Assembly (NCBI RefSeq): GCF_000293805.1
Contig: NZ_AMBZ01000004.1
Location: 331,001-395,000 of the forward strand
Reading direction: 5' to 3'
DNA from: Paenibacillus alvei DSM 29
Lineage (GTDB): Bacteria > Bacillota > Bacilli > Paenibacillales > Paenibacillaceae
Length of the DNA: 64,000 nt
Each line of letters starts with the position of its first letter. Positions within the stretch are counted from its first letter, which is position 1. Positions 38,112 to 47,206 of the stretch are shown here, piece by piece. The position numbers and the translations under genes were made by a program. Below the pieces are notes generated by a model. The model had not been told where the DNA came from. It worked only from the letters and a program-made list of their open reading frames with translations, and did no database searches.

Positions 38112-40130
38112 TTTGACGGTCGGGGGCAACTAGTAAGTATCCATAACGAAACGTGGAACAAAGCAGTTCAATTCGCCTACGATGCCGCCGGCAATCGGAC
38201 AGCAGTAACCGATCCAGAAAAACGAACCATAACGTATACGTACGATGTATTGAACCGACTCACGTCGATGACGGACCCGGATGATTTTACTACGAAGTTT
38301 GCGTATGACAAGCTAGGTGCACTAACGAGCATCGAGCGTCCGAATGGCATCAACACTACGTATACCTACAATGCCAACCATTGGATGACGGGCCTTGAGA
38401 ATCGCGGGGGCTTTACACATAATTCTTTCAAATACGAATATGACAAGGTCGGCAACAAAAAATCTCAAGTTGAAGAAGACGGAGCTCGAACGACCTACGC
38501 CTACGATCCGCTGGATCGTGTGTCGAAAGTTGAATATCCGCAAGCGAAGAACGTGGATATTTTGAAAATCTACGATCTGCCGTTCAAGAAAGCGTACCGC
38601 AACTGGTCGCCCTACTCGTATCGCAACGCCATGGTGACTCCGTCTCAAACGGTCGAGTACACCTACGACAAAGACGGCAACCACCTGACGATGAGAGAAG
38701 ACGGCAAGACGACAACCTATAAGTACGACCCTGCAGGTCGCATGATCCAAGCGGGTAAAGAACAATTCAAGTACGATGCTAACGGCAACTTGATCAAGCA
38801 AAGTGGAGGCAAGGAAGGTCATGTCACGTACAGCTATACAGGCTACAACAAGCTGAAAAGTGTGCAATATGACGACCGGTCCAAAGTCGAATACGAATAT
38901 GACGCTTTCTTGGATAAGATTGCCCGTACCGAATCCTTAATCGACCCACGCCAGCAGGCGGGGAAAGAAGAAGCTCTGACCAAGCAGCGCATGTACTACC
39001 TGAACGATGGATTGAACGTGATGAAGGAATACAGGGAGAATCTGGAGCCTATCGCACAGTATTATGAAGCGAATGGCCAGATCATATCCAGAAGAGCGTT
39101 TCAATATACAGGCCGGGACAACATTGACGTGCCGTTGAACAAGCGGAGCCGACCGCAGGTACGCGGCATGCTGCGCGGCGATATGACGTACTACTTGAAC
39201 GATCAACTGGGATCGGTGAACCATATCACGGATCGCACGGGCGAGACACTGGAGCAATATCGCTACGATGCTTTCGGAAGCCTGATGACCCCGATTACGC
39301 CTGAGTACAACATGATTGGTTATACTGGCCAGATTCTCGATCCGAAGACGGGGTTGATGGACTACAACGCTCGCTGGTACAACCCGAACATAGGGAGGTT
39401 TACTACAGAGGATACGTATGAAGGGGAATTGGGAAACCCGCTAACGTTGAATCTGTATACGTATGTGCATAATAATCCACTCATATATATAGATTCTACT
39501 GGTCATATGGTAGATAATATCCAATTGAATACGTATCTTCAAATAGCTAGGTCCGAAGGAGTAAATTCAGAAGCATACTGGAAAATTAGATCTATTTTGG
39601 GGAGTGAGGTATCAGGATTACCGCAGAATATAGCTGATAATAATAATAGGTTTAAATATTTATTTAGTCTAGCGACAGGTACATACTATGAAAAGGGGAA
39701 AAATACCTTAGGTAATGCTCAATGAGCTGAAGGAAAACTGCAAAAGATGTTTGAATTAGATGCAGAATTGGATTCGGTAATTGAAAATTTACCAAGTATG
39801 ATGCTTAGTACAGCTGGAGGACGTATAAAAGGGGTAAGGAGTATTATTAATAGAACTCCAAATCTTGTTAAGGCTGCTGAAAAGATGGGCAAAGATCCTA
39901 AAGTACAGAAAGAGGCAAATGATCTAATTGCAAAATTTTTAGCTGGTAATAAAAATCCAGGTCTACGAACCGGAACGAAAAATTTATTTAAAGATATTAG
40001 TTACTTACGAGGGGAAAAAGGAGCAAGAGTTTTCTTTAGAATGGAAAAGGATGAAATGGTGATTCTAGCTAAAGCAAATAAGCATAATGAACAGACAGTA
40101 ATTGATATACTGACAGATCTTTATAAATAG
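38112..40130 (+). pseudogene. Orphan RHS core end plus RelE-like toxin tail (cassette 3), in-frame stop
   Basis: From 38140 to 39429 this copies the RHS gene (32601-33890) with no insertions or deletions, then changes to a new tail after YTYVHNNPLIYIDSTGH. A TGA at 39723-39725 interrupts the frame, but the same frame stays open to 40130, so one nonsense change splits a single protein. The last part (GLRTGTKNLFKDISYLRG, ARVFFRMEKDEMVILAKA) looks like the RelE/ParE-type RNase fold used by some polymorphic toxins. No start codon or signal peptide is present; the left edge is IS3 debris. About 60 bases present in the parent are missing near GRGQLV. Confidence 0.7.
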
Positions 40131-40144
40131 TAAAGGAGACTGAT

Positions 40145-40534
40145 ATGGAAATAAAAGGTATAAATTATCCAGTTCCGTTAAGTGAAGTTAAAGACATTTT
40201 TAATGATAATATTGATGTTTTTGTTAAGTTGGAAGATGGAATTAGTTATAGTGTGGTAGTAACTACGCCAATGAATATTTTAGAATATATGAAAATTAAT
40301 GATCTAGAGTACATTCCTGCATCTCATCCAAAAATAATCGTTAAAAGTTTGACGGAAGAAAATATTTATGAAGCAATCAAAAGTTACTCGGAAGAAAATG
40401 CCTTCTGGTTAAAATTATTATATATAACTGGAGGTGGAGAATCTTCGCTCGATATTGAATACATCAATAATGTAATCGCAGAAATTGAAAAATCAAATGA
40501 AGAAATACTTCAAGCGTTTAACGAGGAAGAATAA
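40145..40534 (+). CDS. Candidate immunity protein for cassette 3
   Basis: A 129-residue acidic protein starting 14 bases after the toxin tail with AAAGGAG ahead of its ATG. No family recognised; predicted alpha/beta with a C-terminal helix (YINNVIAEIEKSNEEILQAF). Its acidity suits binding a basic RNase-type toxin. Immunity is inferred from position. Confidence 0.62.
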   Translation: MEIKGINYPVPLSEVKDIFNDNIDVFVKLEDGISYSVVVTTPMNILEYMKINDLEYIPASHPKIIVKSLTEENIYEAIKSYSEENAFWLKLLYITGGGESSLDIEYINNVIAEIEKSNEEILQAFNEEE

Positions 40535-40739
40535 AGACCGCATTTAGTATTTTGAAACCAAGTAAATTCGACAGTCTTGTTCTTTTTGATGAGGGTTATC
40601 AGTTGTGTAGAGTTATATCAGCGGGATAACCGCAGCTCCCTGCAAAGCGATCAGGTACCGAACATTTAGAGAACAAGCTACGCATACTACAGCCATAACC
40701 GTCTGACCCAAGTGACGACGGAAGAAGGATTGCTTTCTC
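40535..40739 (+). other. Scrap of YD-repeat sequence
   Basis: Around 40670-40745 one frame reads YAYYSHNRLTQVTTEEG, a typical RHS repeat, without continuity on either side. The rest shows nothing recognisable. Confidence 0.4.
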
Positions 40740-41190
40740 AAGAAAGAGATTGCTAGGGTTGAAAATCGAAATCGAGCAGTTGATGGGACAACTTGGCTTT
40801 CAGCTTGAATCCATGACAGGGATAGATCTTATGACCATAGCGGAACTAGTGGCAGAGATTGATATTCATCGTTTTCCAACAGGAGATAAGTTGGCTCGAT
40901 TTTCTGGTATTGCTCCAATAGTGGTTGGTTCAGGAAATAAGTCAAAAGTAAGCAAGTTAACCAAGAGTTGCATGACATCATCAAAAGCCTTGCTATCCGT
41001 CAGATCGCCGTTACTCGCACTAAAAGAGTGCCGAGGAATCCCTATTTTCATGCTTACTATTTACAGCGGATATCCGAGGGGAAAACGAAGCAGCAAGCCA
41101 TTACGAGGAAGTTGATAATATCATCTATGCAATGATGAAGGAGAGATCAGCTTATGAGATATCGACGATTCCGAGAGAGCAAGTAGGATG
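40740..41190 (+). mobile_element. IS110-family transposase remnant
   Basis: Two frames together give the C-terminal IS110 (transposase_20) domain: LESMTGIDLMTIAELVAEI, FPTGDKLARFSGIAP, then after a frameshift near 40975 LHDIIKSLAIRQIAVTRTKR, NPYFHAYYLQRISEGKTK and ERSAYEISTIPRE. The N-terminal DEDD catalytic domain is absent. Confidence 0.75.
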
Positions 41191-41261
41191 ATATAATTGG
41201 TGGTAATTGGTTGAGAGAGCCAGTTGCCACCTTCTTTATTCTAAGTTCCGTTTTATAAACT

Positions 41262-41889
41262 AGGATACGTATATGGGGCAGATTGATGATCCGCTAAGTT
41301 TAAATCTTTATACGTATGTACAGAATAATCCGTTGAAGTGGATTGACCCAAGTGGTCATGTGAAAGGATCTGTAGTTGATTATTTAGAAGGTATAGGGAG
41401 GGGCTCTTCCTTTGATACAAGAGCCGAATTAGCTCTTCAATATGGAATTGTGGATAGGCTTTCGCAGTATACGGGTACAGCTACACAAAACGCTAAATTG
41501 TTGAGTGTATTAAAATCTGATTTTGGAGACAAGTACGATGATCAATGGGATGACTTGTATGATAGAAATATAACTGAAAGAGGTAGAGGATCTGAAGCTA
41601 AAAAGAGAGAATAGAAGCAGATTGATCAGGCATTTGGTAAACGAGGATCTAAGGAGAGAGAACGAAGATCAAAAGAAGGTGGAAGAAACGATAGTAACAA
41701 AAGTTGGGGCGAGTTAAAAAAGGAAATTATGCAACAGTATACGGGCCACCGAAACCACAGAACTATTTTCAATCAACAGATACTGCCGAAAAAGTAGCAA
41801 AGGGAGTTAGTACAGGGGTTGCAATTTACTGGATTATCTCGGAAGGTACTAGACTATTTCCGCCAAGAAATCTTATTCCAATTCCGTGA
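41262..41889 (+). pseudogene. Orphan RHS tail with toxin-like domain (cassette 4)
   Basis: Joins at DTYMGQIDDPLSLNLYTYVQ and NNPLKWIDPSGH, the RHS core end, then runs into a new tail (YTGTATQNAKLLSVLKSDFG, DDQWDDLYDRNITERGRG). The first frame stops at TAG 41612-41614; further pieces up to 41889 lie in other frames, ending VYGPPKPQNYF and AKGVSTGVAIYWIISEGTRL. The hydrophobic, proline-rich end resembles that of cassette 2. At least two frameshifts or stops make it inactive as read. Toxin family unknown. Confidence 0.6.
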
Positions 41890-41948
41890 AAAAGAGGGTA
41901 ATCCACTCCACTTCAACAAAATTTGAAATTTAGAAGGTGATGCAATCT

Positions 41949-42728
41949 ATGAAAGATTTTGATGAATTATTTGAGAAAGCTGAAATTAACTATGAAGAAG
42001 GTAATTATCAGTCTGCTCTTATTCTTTTTAAGGAAGCACTTACTGTAAGTTATTCTGGTGATTGTTTAAATTATATCGCGTGCTGTTATTTGAATTTAGG
42101 TGAATTAGTTAAGGCCAAAAGTATATTACAGGACTTAAATACGAAGAATCCACTTTGGGAAAGACCGTTTATTAATCTTGGGAGGGTGAATTTAAAACTA
42201 GGGAATACTGAGGAAGCATTAAAGTCTTTTGAAACTGCTGTTAAAGTTGAACCTGATAGTGAGGATGCATACTTTTATCTTGGAGTGTATTATTTTCAGG
42301 AAAGAAATTACATACAAGCCATAAAATGTTATGAAAAATCCTTGTCTATTGATAGTGAGCAAGCTGAAGCTCACTTAAATTTAGGATTGTGTCATCTTAA
42401 ATTACATGTGTTTGATAAAGCTCTATATGAATTTAAACAGGCCTACTTATTAGACACTGAGTGCATGTATGCAATTTATAATCAGGGAATAACATATTAT
42501 TTAATGGGTAATTACAAGGAAGCGTTAGATAATTATCTCAAGGCATACGATGATATGACTGATGATATAGATGTTCTGTATGATATCGCTCATTGCTATT
42601 ATAAACTAAATGACTTCGAAAACTCTATTAATTGGGGACAGAAAGTGTTGAATATCGATCCTGCGCATTCTTACGCGAATAAGTTAGTTTCAAATGTTAA
42701 ATTGTTAATTATCAATAAAGGAGATTAA
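41949..42728 (+). CDS. TPR-repeat protein, possible immunity or accessory protein of cassette 4
   Basis: A 259-residue all-helical protein with about six tetratricopeptide repeats, for example NLGRVNLKLGNTEEALKSFE, YLGVYYFQERNYIQAIKCYE and NLGLCHLKLHVFDKALYEFK. TPRs bind other proteins. It lies 60 bases after a toxin tail, where immunity genes sit, and shares their low GC. ATG 41949 is preceded by AAGGTGAT. Immunity is a positional guess; a general TPR adaptor is the alternative. Confidence 0.65.
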   Translation: MKDFDELFEKAEINYEEGNYQSALILFKEALTVSYSGDCLNYIACCYLNLGELVKAKSILQDLNTKNPLWERPFINLGRVNLKLGNTEEALKSFETAVKVEPDSEDAYFYLGVYYFQERNYIQAIKCYEKSLSIDSEQAEAHLNLGLCHLKLHVFDKALYEFKQAYLLDTECMYAIYNQGITYYLMGNYKEALDNYLKAYDDMTDDIDVLYDIAHCYYKLNDFENSINWGQKVLNIDPAHSYANKLVSNVKLLIINKGD

Positions 42729-42772
42729 GTAGAGAATAAACAATTCAAACCACATGTGAGTGAAAAACTGAA

Positions 42773-43155
42773 GTGAGCCCAAAAAGTTAGACGATATAGT
42801 TAAGCGACTTCTACGGCATGAGTCCGGTATTGTACGGGGCTCATGCCTTTTAGTTTCTCCTTGATCCGTCTGTGATTATAGTATCTCATGTATTCATCCA
42901 GCTCTTGTTTGAACTGTTCAATACGTTCAAACTCCTGTGTGTAGATGAACTCAGACTTTATTTTGCCAAAGAGGTTTTCCATGACTGCATTGTCGTAACA
43001 GTTTCCTTTGCGTGAAATACTTTGCGTTATTCTAAGTTCCTTCAATGTCTTCTGAAAATGATGCATTTGGTAATGCCAGCCCCGATCGGAGTGAACAAGC
43101 AAAGTATCTTCGTCATCCAATCGTTCAAATGCCTCCGACCAGCATATTGGAAACA
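42773..43155 (-). mobile_element. IS3-family orfB 3' half
   Basis: Minus-strand sequence SEAFERLDDEDTLLVHSDRG, then SISRKGNCYDNAVMENLFGK and YNHRRIKEKLKGMSPVQY, carrying the second Asp and Glu of the DDE triad. The upstream part is replaced by unrelated sequence at about 43155. The end GTGAGCCCAAAAAGTTAG at 42776 matches the remnant at 37590. Confidence 0.8.
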
Positions 43156-43233
43156 AGAGAGTAGACGGGGCGGGATTCAATTGTATACGACGGATTGTAA
43201 TATGAAGTGCGACAGTTACCATTAATTAAAAAA

Positions 43234-43467
43234 ATGGCTCATGAAAATGAACTGGGATACGCAACACAATGTATTTGTCCTTGTTGTGGCTTTCAATCAG
43301 GTTTTCATGATGATGCTATGGATGAACCAATGACTATTGAAAAATACAGGGATTTATGGATTAGCGAGGGTGCGAAATGGTTTAGCAATAGTAGAAATAA
43401 ACTACAAAATTGGAGTTTAAAGGAACAGATTAAAAGCAAATATTTCGATATAAACAAAAACTTTTGA
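43234..43467 (+). CDS. Small cysteine-rich CPCC-type protein
   Basis: A 77-residue protein with a CICPCCGFQ zinc-finger-like motif followed by FHDDAMDEPMTIEKYRDLWI. CPCC proteins occur as immunity or accessory proteins beside polymorphic toxins. It sits between two IS remnants with no toxin tail left beside it, so it may be an orphan immunity gene or an N-terminally truncated one. No clear ribosome site is seen. Confidence 0.4.
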   Translation: MAHENELGYATQCICPCCGFQSGFHDDAMDEPMTIEKYRDLWISEGAKWFSNSRNKLQNWSLKEQIKSKYFDINKNF

Positions 43468-43474
43468 CCTTGGG

Positions 43475-43520
43475 ATGATAAAGTGCTCCCTGTCAAGTAG
43501 ACAGTATAAAAACAAAAAGT
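43475..43520. mobile_element. IS3 terminal fragment
   Basis: CTGTCAAGTAGACAGTATAA followed by AAACAAAA repeats the IS end at about 37792. Confidence 0.55.
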
Positions 43521-43620
43521 TTGGATTACTATACGGTCATCGATGTAACAAAAAACTAAATGGTGTTATGTTGAATTATGAATATATGTATACTGAGGAA
43601 AGCAGCTACCTTGGGTCAAA

Positions 43621-43933
43621 AACCTGGATCTTTTTTACGATATTGTAAAGGGACATGCAGAGTTGGATTTAAAAAGTCTACCGGATTGGCAACATTCTCA
43701 TTTCATTTATGCTGGCGAAGTTATTGACAATGTTAAACCAATTGATGCATTATATGTATAATTTGGGGTGTTATTCCATTACTAGAGCGGTTTTGAAATC
43801 TGGTGCTGGATATGCGCAAGTAAAGGCAGGTACATCGGATATTCGTTATTTCAGTTCATATGGAGATGACCCAAGAGACCAAGCAAGAATAGTACAAGGA
43901 ATAAGCATTTATAATAAGTGGCACAAGAAATAA
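43621..43933 (+). pseudogene. Toxin-tail remnant, type-44-like (cassette 5)
   Basis: Two frames: LDLFYDIVKGHAELDLKSLP, DWQHSHFIYAGEVIDNV up to TAA 43759, then SGAGYAQVKAGTSDIRYFSS and YGDDPRDQARIVQGISIYNK to 43933. The order FIYAGEV ... GAG.AQ.KAGTS ... GDDPRDQ ... GI..Y is what I recall of the polymorphic toxin type 44 domain. That assignment is from memory and moderate at best. The upstream RHS part is missing. Confidence 0.5.
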
Positions 43934-43959
43934 ACCTTTGGGATATTGGTGGTGTTTCT

Positions 43960-44342
43960 TTGAAAAGACTTGTCATTGGAGTGTTACTGATAATATTATT
44001 CTCTGGTTGTTCCAGTAACCTATGTACAAATGAAGTAGTCAAAATGATTGAATCCCCAGATCACACGTATGTAGCTTACCTTTTCAAGAGAGATTGTGGA
44101 GCGACAACAAAAGAAAGTTATCAATTATCAATTCTAAAAAAGGAACAGAATTAGGTAATGAAGAAGGGAATGTTTATATCTCATACGGTGATTTTAACAT
44201 CGAGTGGAGTAAGAGTTGTGAGCTTACAGTTGAGTACTGGTCGAGTGATGTTTTCAAAAATAAGTCAGCATATAAAAATGTAAAAATAAATTACAAATAC
44301 AAAAAAGTTAATGTAGTTTATCCAAACCACAAACGAGACTAA
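43960..44342 (+). pseudogene. Frameshifted lipoprotein, possible immunity protein of cassette 5
   Basis: TTG start, a lipoprotein signal (LVIGVLLIILFSGCSS), then SPDHTYVAYLFKRDCGATTK and QLSILKK, after which the frame changes at about 44147 to GTELGNEEGNVYISYGDFNI. The joined protein of about 125 residues resembles the DUF5412-type small lipoproteins. A membrane-anchored immunity protein fits the position 26 bases after the toxin tail. One indel breaks it. Confidence 0.5.
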
Positions 44343-44346
44343 CCTC

Positions 44347-45641
44347 TGAACTGTAACCCCATTTATGGACAGTATTATAAGACAGTTAACATAGTCTTAA
44401 GCAGTTAGAAGGTGGCTTCTGAATTCATCAGGAGTCATCTATTAGTAGCGTTCAGAATTGTAGTAGGTCATGTACTCATTGACTCGTGGACGCAGCTCTT
44501 TAAGACATTTACAGTCCTTGTAGTTAAGCTCATCCTTCATATAGCCAAAGAACGTCTCCATGGACGCATTATCCCAGCAGTTTCCCTTACGAGATATCGA
44601 CTGTTTAAATCCAGCTTTGGCGATAAGGAGGTGGGTTTTAGGGTGCGTGCGTATAGTGCATACCTTGGTCGGAATGGAAGATGGTGTCGGGATGAATATT
44701 GCCGTCCAGTCGTTTGAGTAAGCGAGTTATTGTCATGTTCAACCAAGGATAACTCCAATGTAGAAGAGAGATAGTGCGCCAAAATCTGCTTCGTAGCACC
44801 ATCCTTCATACAAGAAAGATACGCACACTGACCACTGCCATAGCGTATGTATATGATGTCTGTAAGGAAGACTTTCTCTGGTTCTCCTTGATCAAACTGA
44901 CGCTCGAAGATTGGGACATGTATGATGTCCCTGAGTCGCTTTAGCCATCTTGCGATAGGGATTGCTTGACGGTAGTTGGCGAGCCTCTTCAGCGCTGCAC
45001 CAACGGTAATAGCTGCTTGTACTTACTTCGGCAATCTGACATAGATAACGTGTTACTCATTGTAAATCATGCTTTCGAATTGTTTGATTAATGAGTTGAA
45101 AGCGCTCGGAAGGGGTCAACTCCTTACTGTTTCTCCTTTCGAGCGCTTCTAGCTTTTTTAAAAGCTCGTTCTCCGCTTTGAGGAGTTTAATCCGAGCTTC
45201 TGCTTGTTTCAGTTTCTCTTCTGCTGATGATTCCGTTTTTGATCGTCTGCCCGTACTTCCTATGCATCTGCGCTCTTCTAGTAAGCCAGCCTCACCGTAC
45301 TTAGCGTAGGTCTCCCTCCAAAGATAGAGGCTCTTAGTAGGTGTTCTCTGAACGATGAGTCCGATACTAAAGCCTGCTTTCAAGAAAATCTCCATTGGTT
45401 ACTCTCCTGGTGGTTAACTTGCACTGCTGCTAGCTTAAAGGCTGGAACATACGAGATATTCCTCCCCGGTACGCGGCTTCCGTTCGGATTGGACTCCAAC
45501 AGCCTGATCTCCGTTTCAGTAAATCCTGTTCTAGTTTTTCTCATGATGTTCATTCCCCGTGTATTCTCGATAGTATGATTAAAACACAAAACCCGTAAGA
45601 GGTCACTTTTTTCAAGTGTCCATCTTACGGGTTACAGTTCA
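44347..45641 (-). mobile_element. IS3-family insertion sequence, complete ends, decayed genes
   Basis: A 1295-bp element bounded by imperfect terminal repeats (TGAACTGTAACCC ... TGGACA at both ends, inverted) and flanked by a 3-bp direct repeat CTC (44344-44346 and 45642-45644), the usual IS3 target duplication. Its orfA is frameshifted and its orfB (about 44400-45040) is scattered over several frames, so it is immobile on its own. A copy of one end lies at 37733. Confidence 0.85.
45057..45589 (-). pseudogene. IS3-family orfA, frameshifted
   Basis: RKTRTGFTETEIRLLESNPN starts the N-terminal part; the frame then shifts near 45385 to ETYAKYGEAGLLEERRCIGS and a leucine-zipper-like coil (EEKLKQAEARIKLLKAENEL). 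OrfA normally binds the ends and fuses to orfB by programmed frameshifting; here the break is inside orfA and so is a lesion. Confidence 0.7.
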
Positions 45642-45876
45642 CTCAAAAGGAGGTGCAGAAGCAGCGGCCAATGCAATTGTCACAAACAAAAATGCTATAT
45701 TATTTAATCCAGACAAGTTAAGCACTTCTATGAATACTAAAGTGGGTCTTTATTTTCAGGTGTATACTGCAAAAACTAATGCATATGTTGTTAATGGAGA
45801 AATATTAAATGAACTTTTTGGTGAAGTTGATACTCCAGGTGGAGAGTGTATTATTTACGTAACCAGTATCCAATAG
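45642..45876 (+). pseudogene. Lipase-like toxin-tail remnant (cassette 6)
   Basis: Begins right at the IS edge with SKGGAEAAANAIVTNKNAIL, which looks like the region after an alpha/beta-hydrolase nucleophile elbow (GHSKGG), followed by VGLYFQVYTAKTNAYVVNGE and the end YVTSIQ. Lipase-type tails are known among RHS and LXG toxins. The N-terminal part is lost. The frame also runs into IS sequence from 45616, which is chance. Confidence 0.5.
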
Positions 45877-45973
45877 GTAAGTGAGGCATTTGGAATATTA
45901 GGAAAAATATAGAAAATTCAATTGAGAATCATTCTATGGGTTCAGTAATAAATGCATTAAAGGAAAGAAATAA

Positions 45974-46507
45974 ATGAAAAAAACACAAGTTATTCTAATC
46001 ATATCAGTTGCTTTAGTGATCTGTATTGTAGCTCTACCGTGGATTCTAATATATGTTGGACTGCAACTTCAACCAGATCCTCCTCGTCCAGAAATCACCT
46101 ATGGTGAATTTCCTTTCAAGTTAGTCTATGAAATAAATGGGGAAAGAAAGGTTATTCAAGATACGGTCATTTGTGAGTATGATGGGGTTGGAATGGATGA
46201 AGGGCAAGGTAAGCATAGAAAATGGAAGCAGCGGTATGTAAGTGGAAATAAAAATATTACTTTGTTGAAAATTAATAACAACAGCGAAATAGTTTACTCA
46301 GAAGGAAGTGCAAATTATTATATGGGGGATTTAAAGGAATATAGACAATATAATCCCTTGTTCCCTAATGCAATAATCATAGAGAAGGATATTGGAAGCA
46401 CTAGGGTAATTCGATCGGATGAATTGTTTGAAAAATATCATATTAAACTAATAAGCTGGGAGTCAAGTCCACCAATCAAGAATACATTTATTGAATCCGC
46501 AAAGTAA
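45974..46507 (+). CDS. Membrane-anchored candidate immunity protein for cassette 6
   Basis: A 177-residue protein with one N-terminal transmembrane segment (VILIISVALVICIVALPWIL) and an extracytoplasmic domain (ITYGEFPFKLVYEINGERKV). A membrane-tethered immunity protein suits a toxin that attacks lipids from outside. GAAAGAAATAA before the ATG is a weak ribosome site. Family not recognised. Confidence 0.6.
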   Translation: MKKTQVILIISVALVICIVALPWILIYVGLQLQPDPPRPEITYGEFPFKLVYEINGERKVIQDTVICEYDGVGMDEGQGKHRKWKQRYVSGNKNITLLKINNNSEIVYSEGSANYYMGDLKEYRQYNPLFPNAIIIEKDIGSTRVIRSDELFEKYHIKLISWESSPPIKNTFIESAK

Positions 46508-46530
46508 ATATTATTTAAGTTAAGCACACA

Positions 46531-46562
46531 GCCTATAACTATTTCGATAAAACGGTTATAGG
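46531..46562 (+). terminator. Hairpin after the cassette 6 immunity gene
   Basis: GCCTATAAC (46531-46539) pairs with GTTATAGGC (46554-46562); the T run behind it is poor. Confidence 0.5.
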
Positions 46563-46563
46563 C

Positions 46564-46880
46564 TGTTATCCGTTGCCCGGCCTTTACCATCCATTGAGAC
46601 CTTCACTCCTGCTTGCCTCTCGTACTTCTTTCTCACTTTGTCGACTTCACTCTTCTTCACTCGTCTTCTTCTCAAAAACCGTGGTAGCACGCTCTAGAAA
46701 CTCCGACTTCCAGCGGCTAATCATCAAGGAGCTAGGCTCATATTTAGCAGCAATCTCATTCACGGTCTGCTCCTCAGGGAGCACCTCCAGCACGACCTTT
46801 GTTTTAAACTCTGCGGTATATTGGTTTTGTTTTTCCATGGTTTCATTATAACTTATTTTTTCCCCTCCCGTGTCTCAACC
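46564..46880 (-). mobile_element. IS3-family orfA remnant
   Basis: The minus strand from ATG 46838 reads KQNQYTAEFKTKVVLEVLPE, NEIAAKYEPSSLMISRWKSE and FLERATTVFEKK, the N-terminal HTH of an IS3 orfA. orfB is gone. A different subtype from the element at 44347. Confidence 0.75.
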
Positions 46881-46884
46881 TATA

Positions 46885-47206
46885 GGAGCATTATAAATAA
46901 TGCAGTTGTATTAATGACAGCTAGTATAGGGAATATTTTGAATGCGAAGGAAACTACATCACCTCCAGAGATTAATTATACATTTATCTTTAGGGATGGA
47001 TCAGGCAATAAAACAAATTTAACACCATGTCCAGTAAAAGATAAAGATGGCTTATCCTAGCAACAAATAAAAAGGAATATACATTTACTGCCACAGAAGC
47101 TATCAATATGTCAGATGTATTTTACGCGAAAATTGATAACCATATTATATCTAACCTGCGTATTACAAAGTATCTCAATAAGGGTGAAATAGGAGTGATA
47201 AAATGA
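46885..47206 (+). pseudogene. Toxin-tail remnant (cassette 7)
   Basis: TASIGNILNAKETTSPPEIN and FRDGSGNKTNLTPCPVKDKD end at TAG 47056-47058; one base over, the frame goes on as LATNKKEYTFTATEAINMSD to KYLNKGEIGVIK, stopping at TGA 47204-47206. That stop overlaps the ATG of the next gene, so toxin and immunity were translationally coupled. The toxin type is not recognised; the DKDGL...T..AIN pattern recurs in polymorphic toxin tails as I remember them. Confidence 0.5.

Noticed and set aside
39723-39725. TGA as a selenocysteine or programmed readthrough codon
   Set aside because: No SECIS-like context or known readthrough motif is visible and neighbouring cassettes show ordinary decay; a nonsense mutation is simpler.
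45616-45641. Lipase-like frame starting inside the IS3 end
   Set aside because: The first nine codons are IS terminal sequence; the genuine remnant begins at the target duplication.
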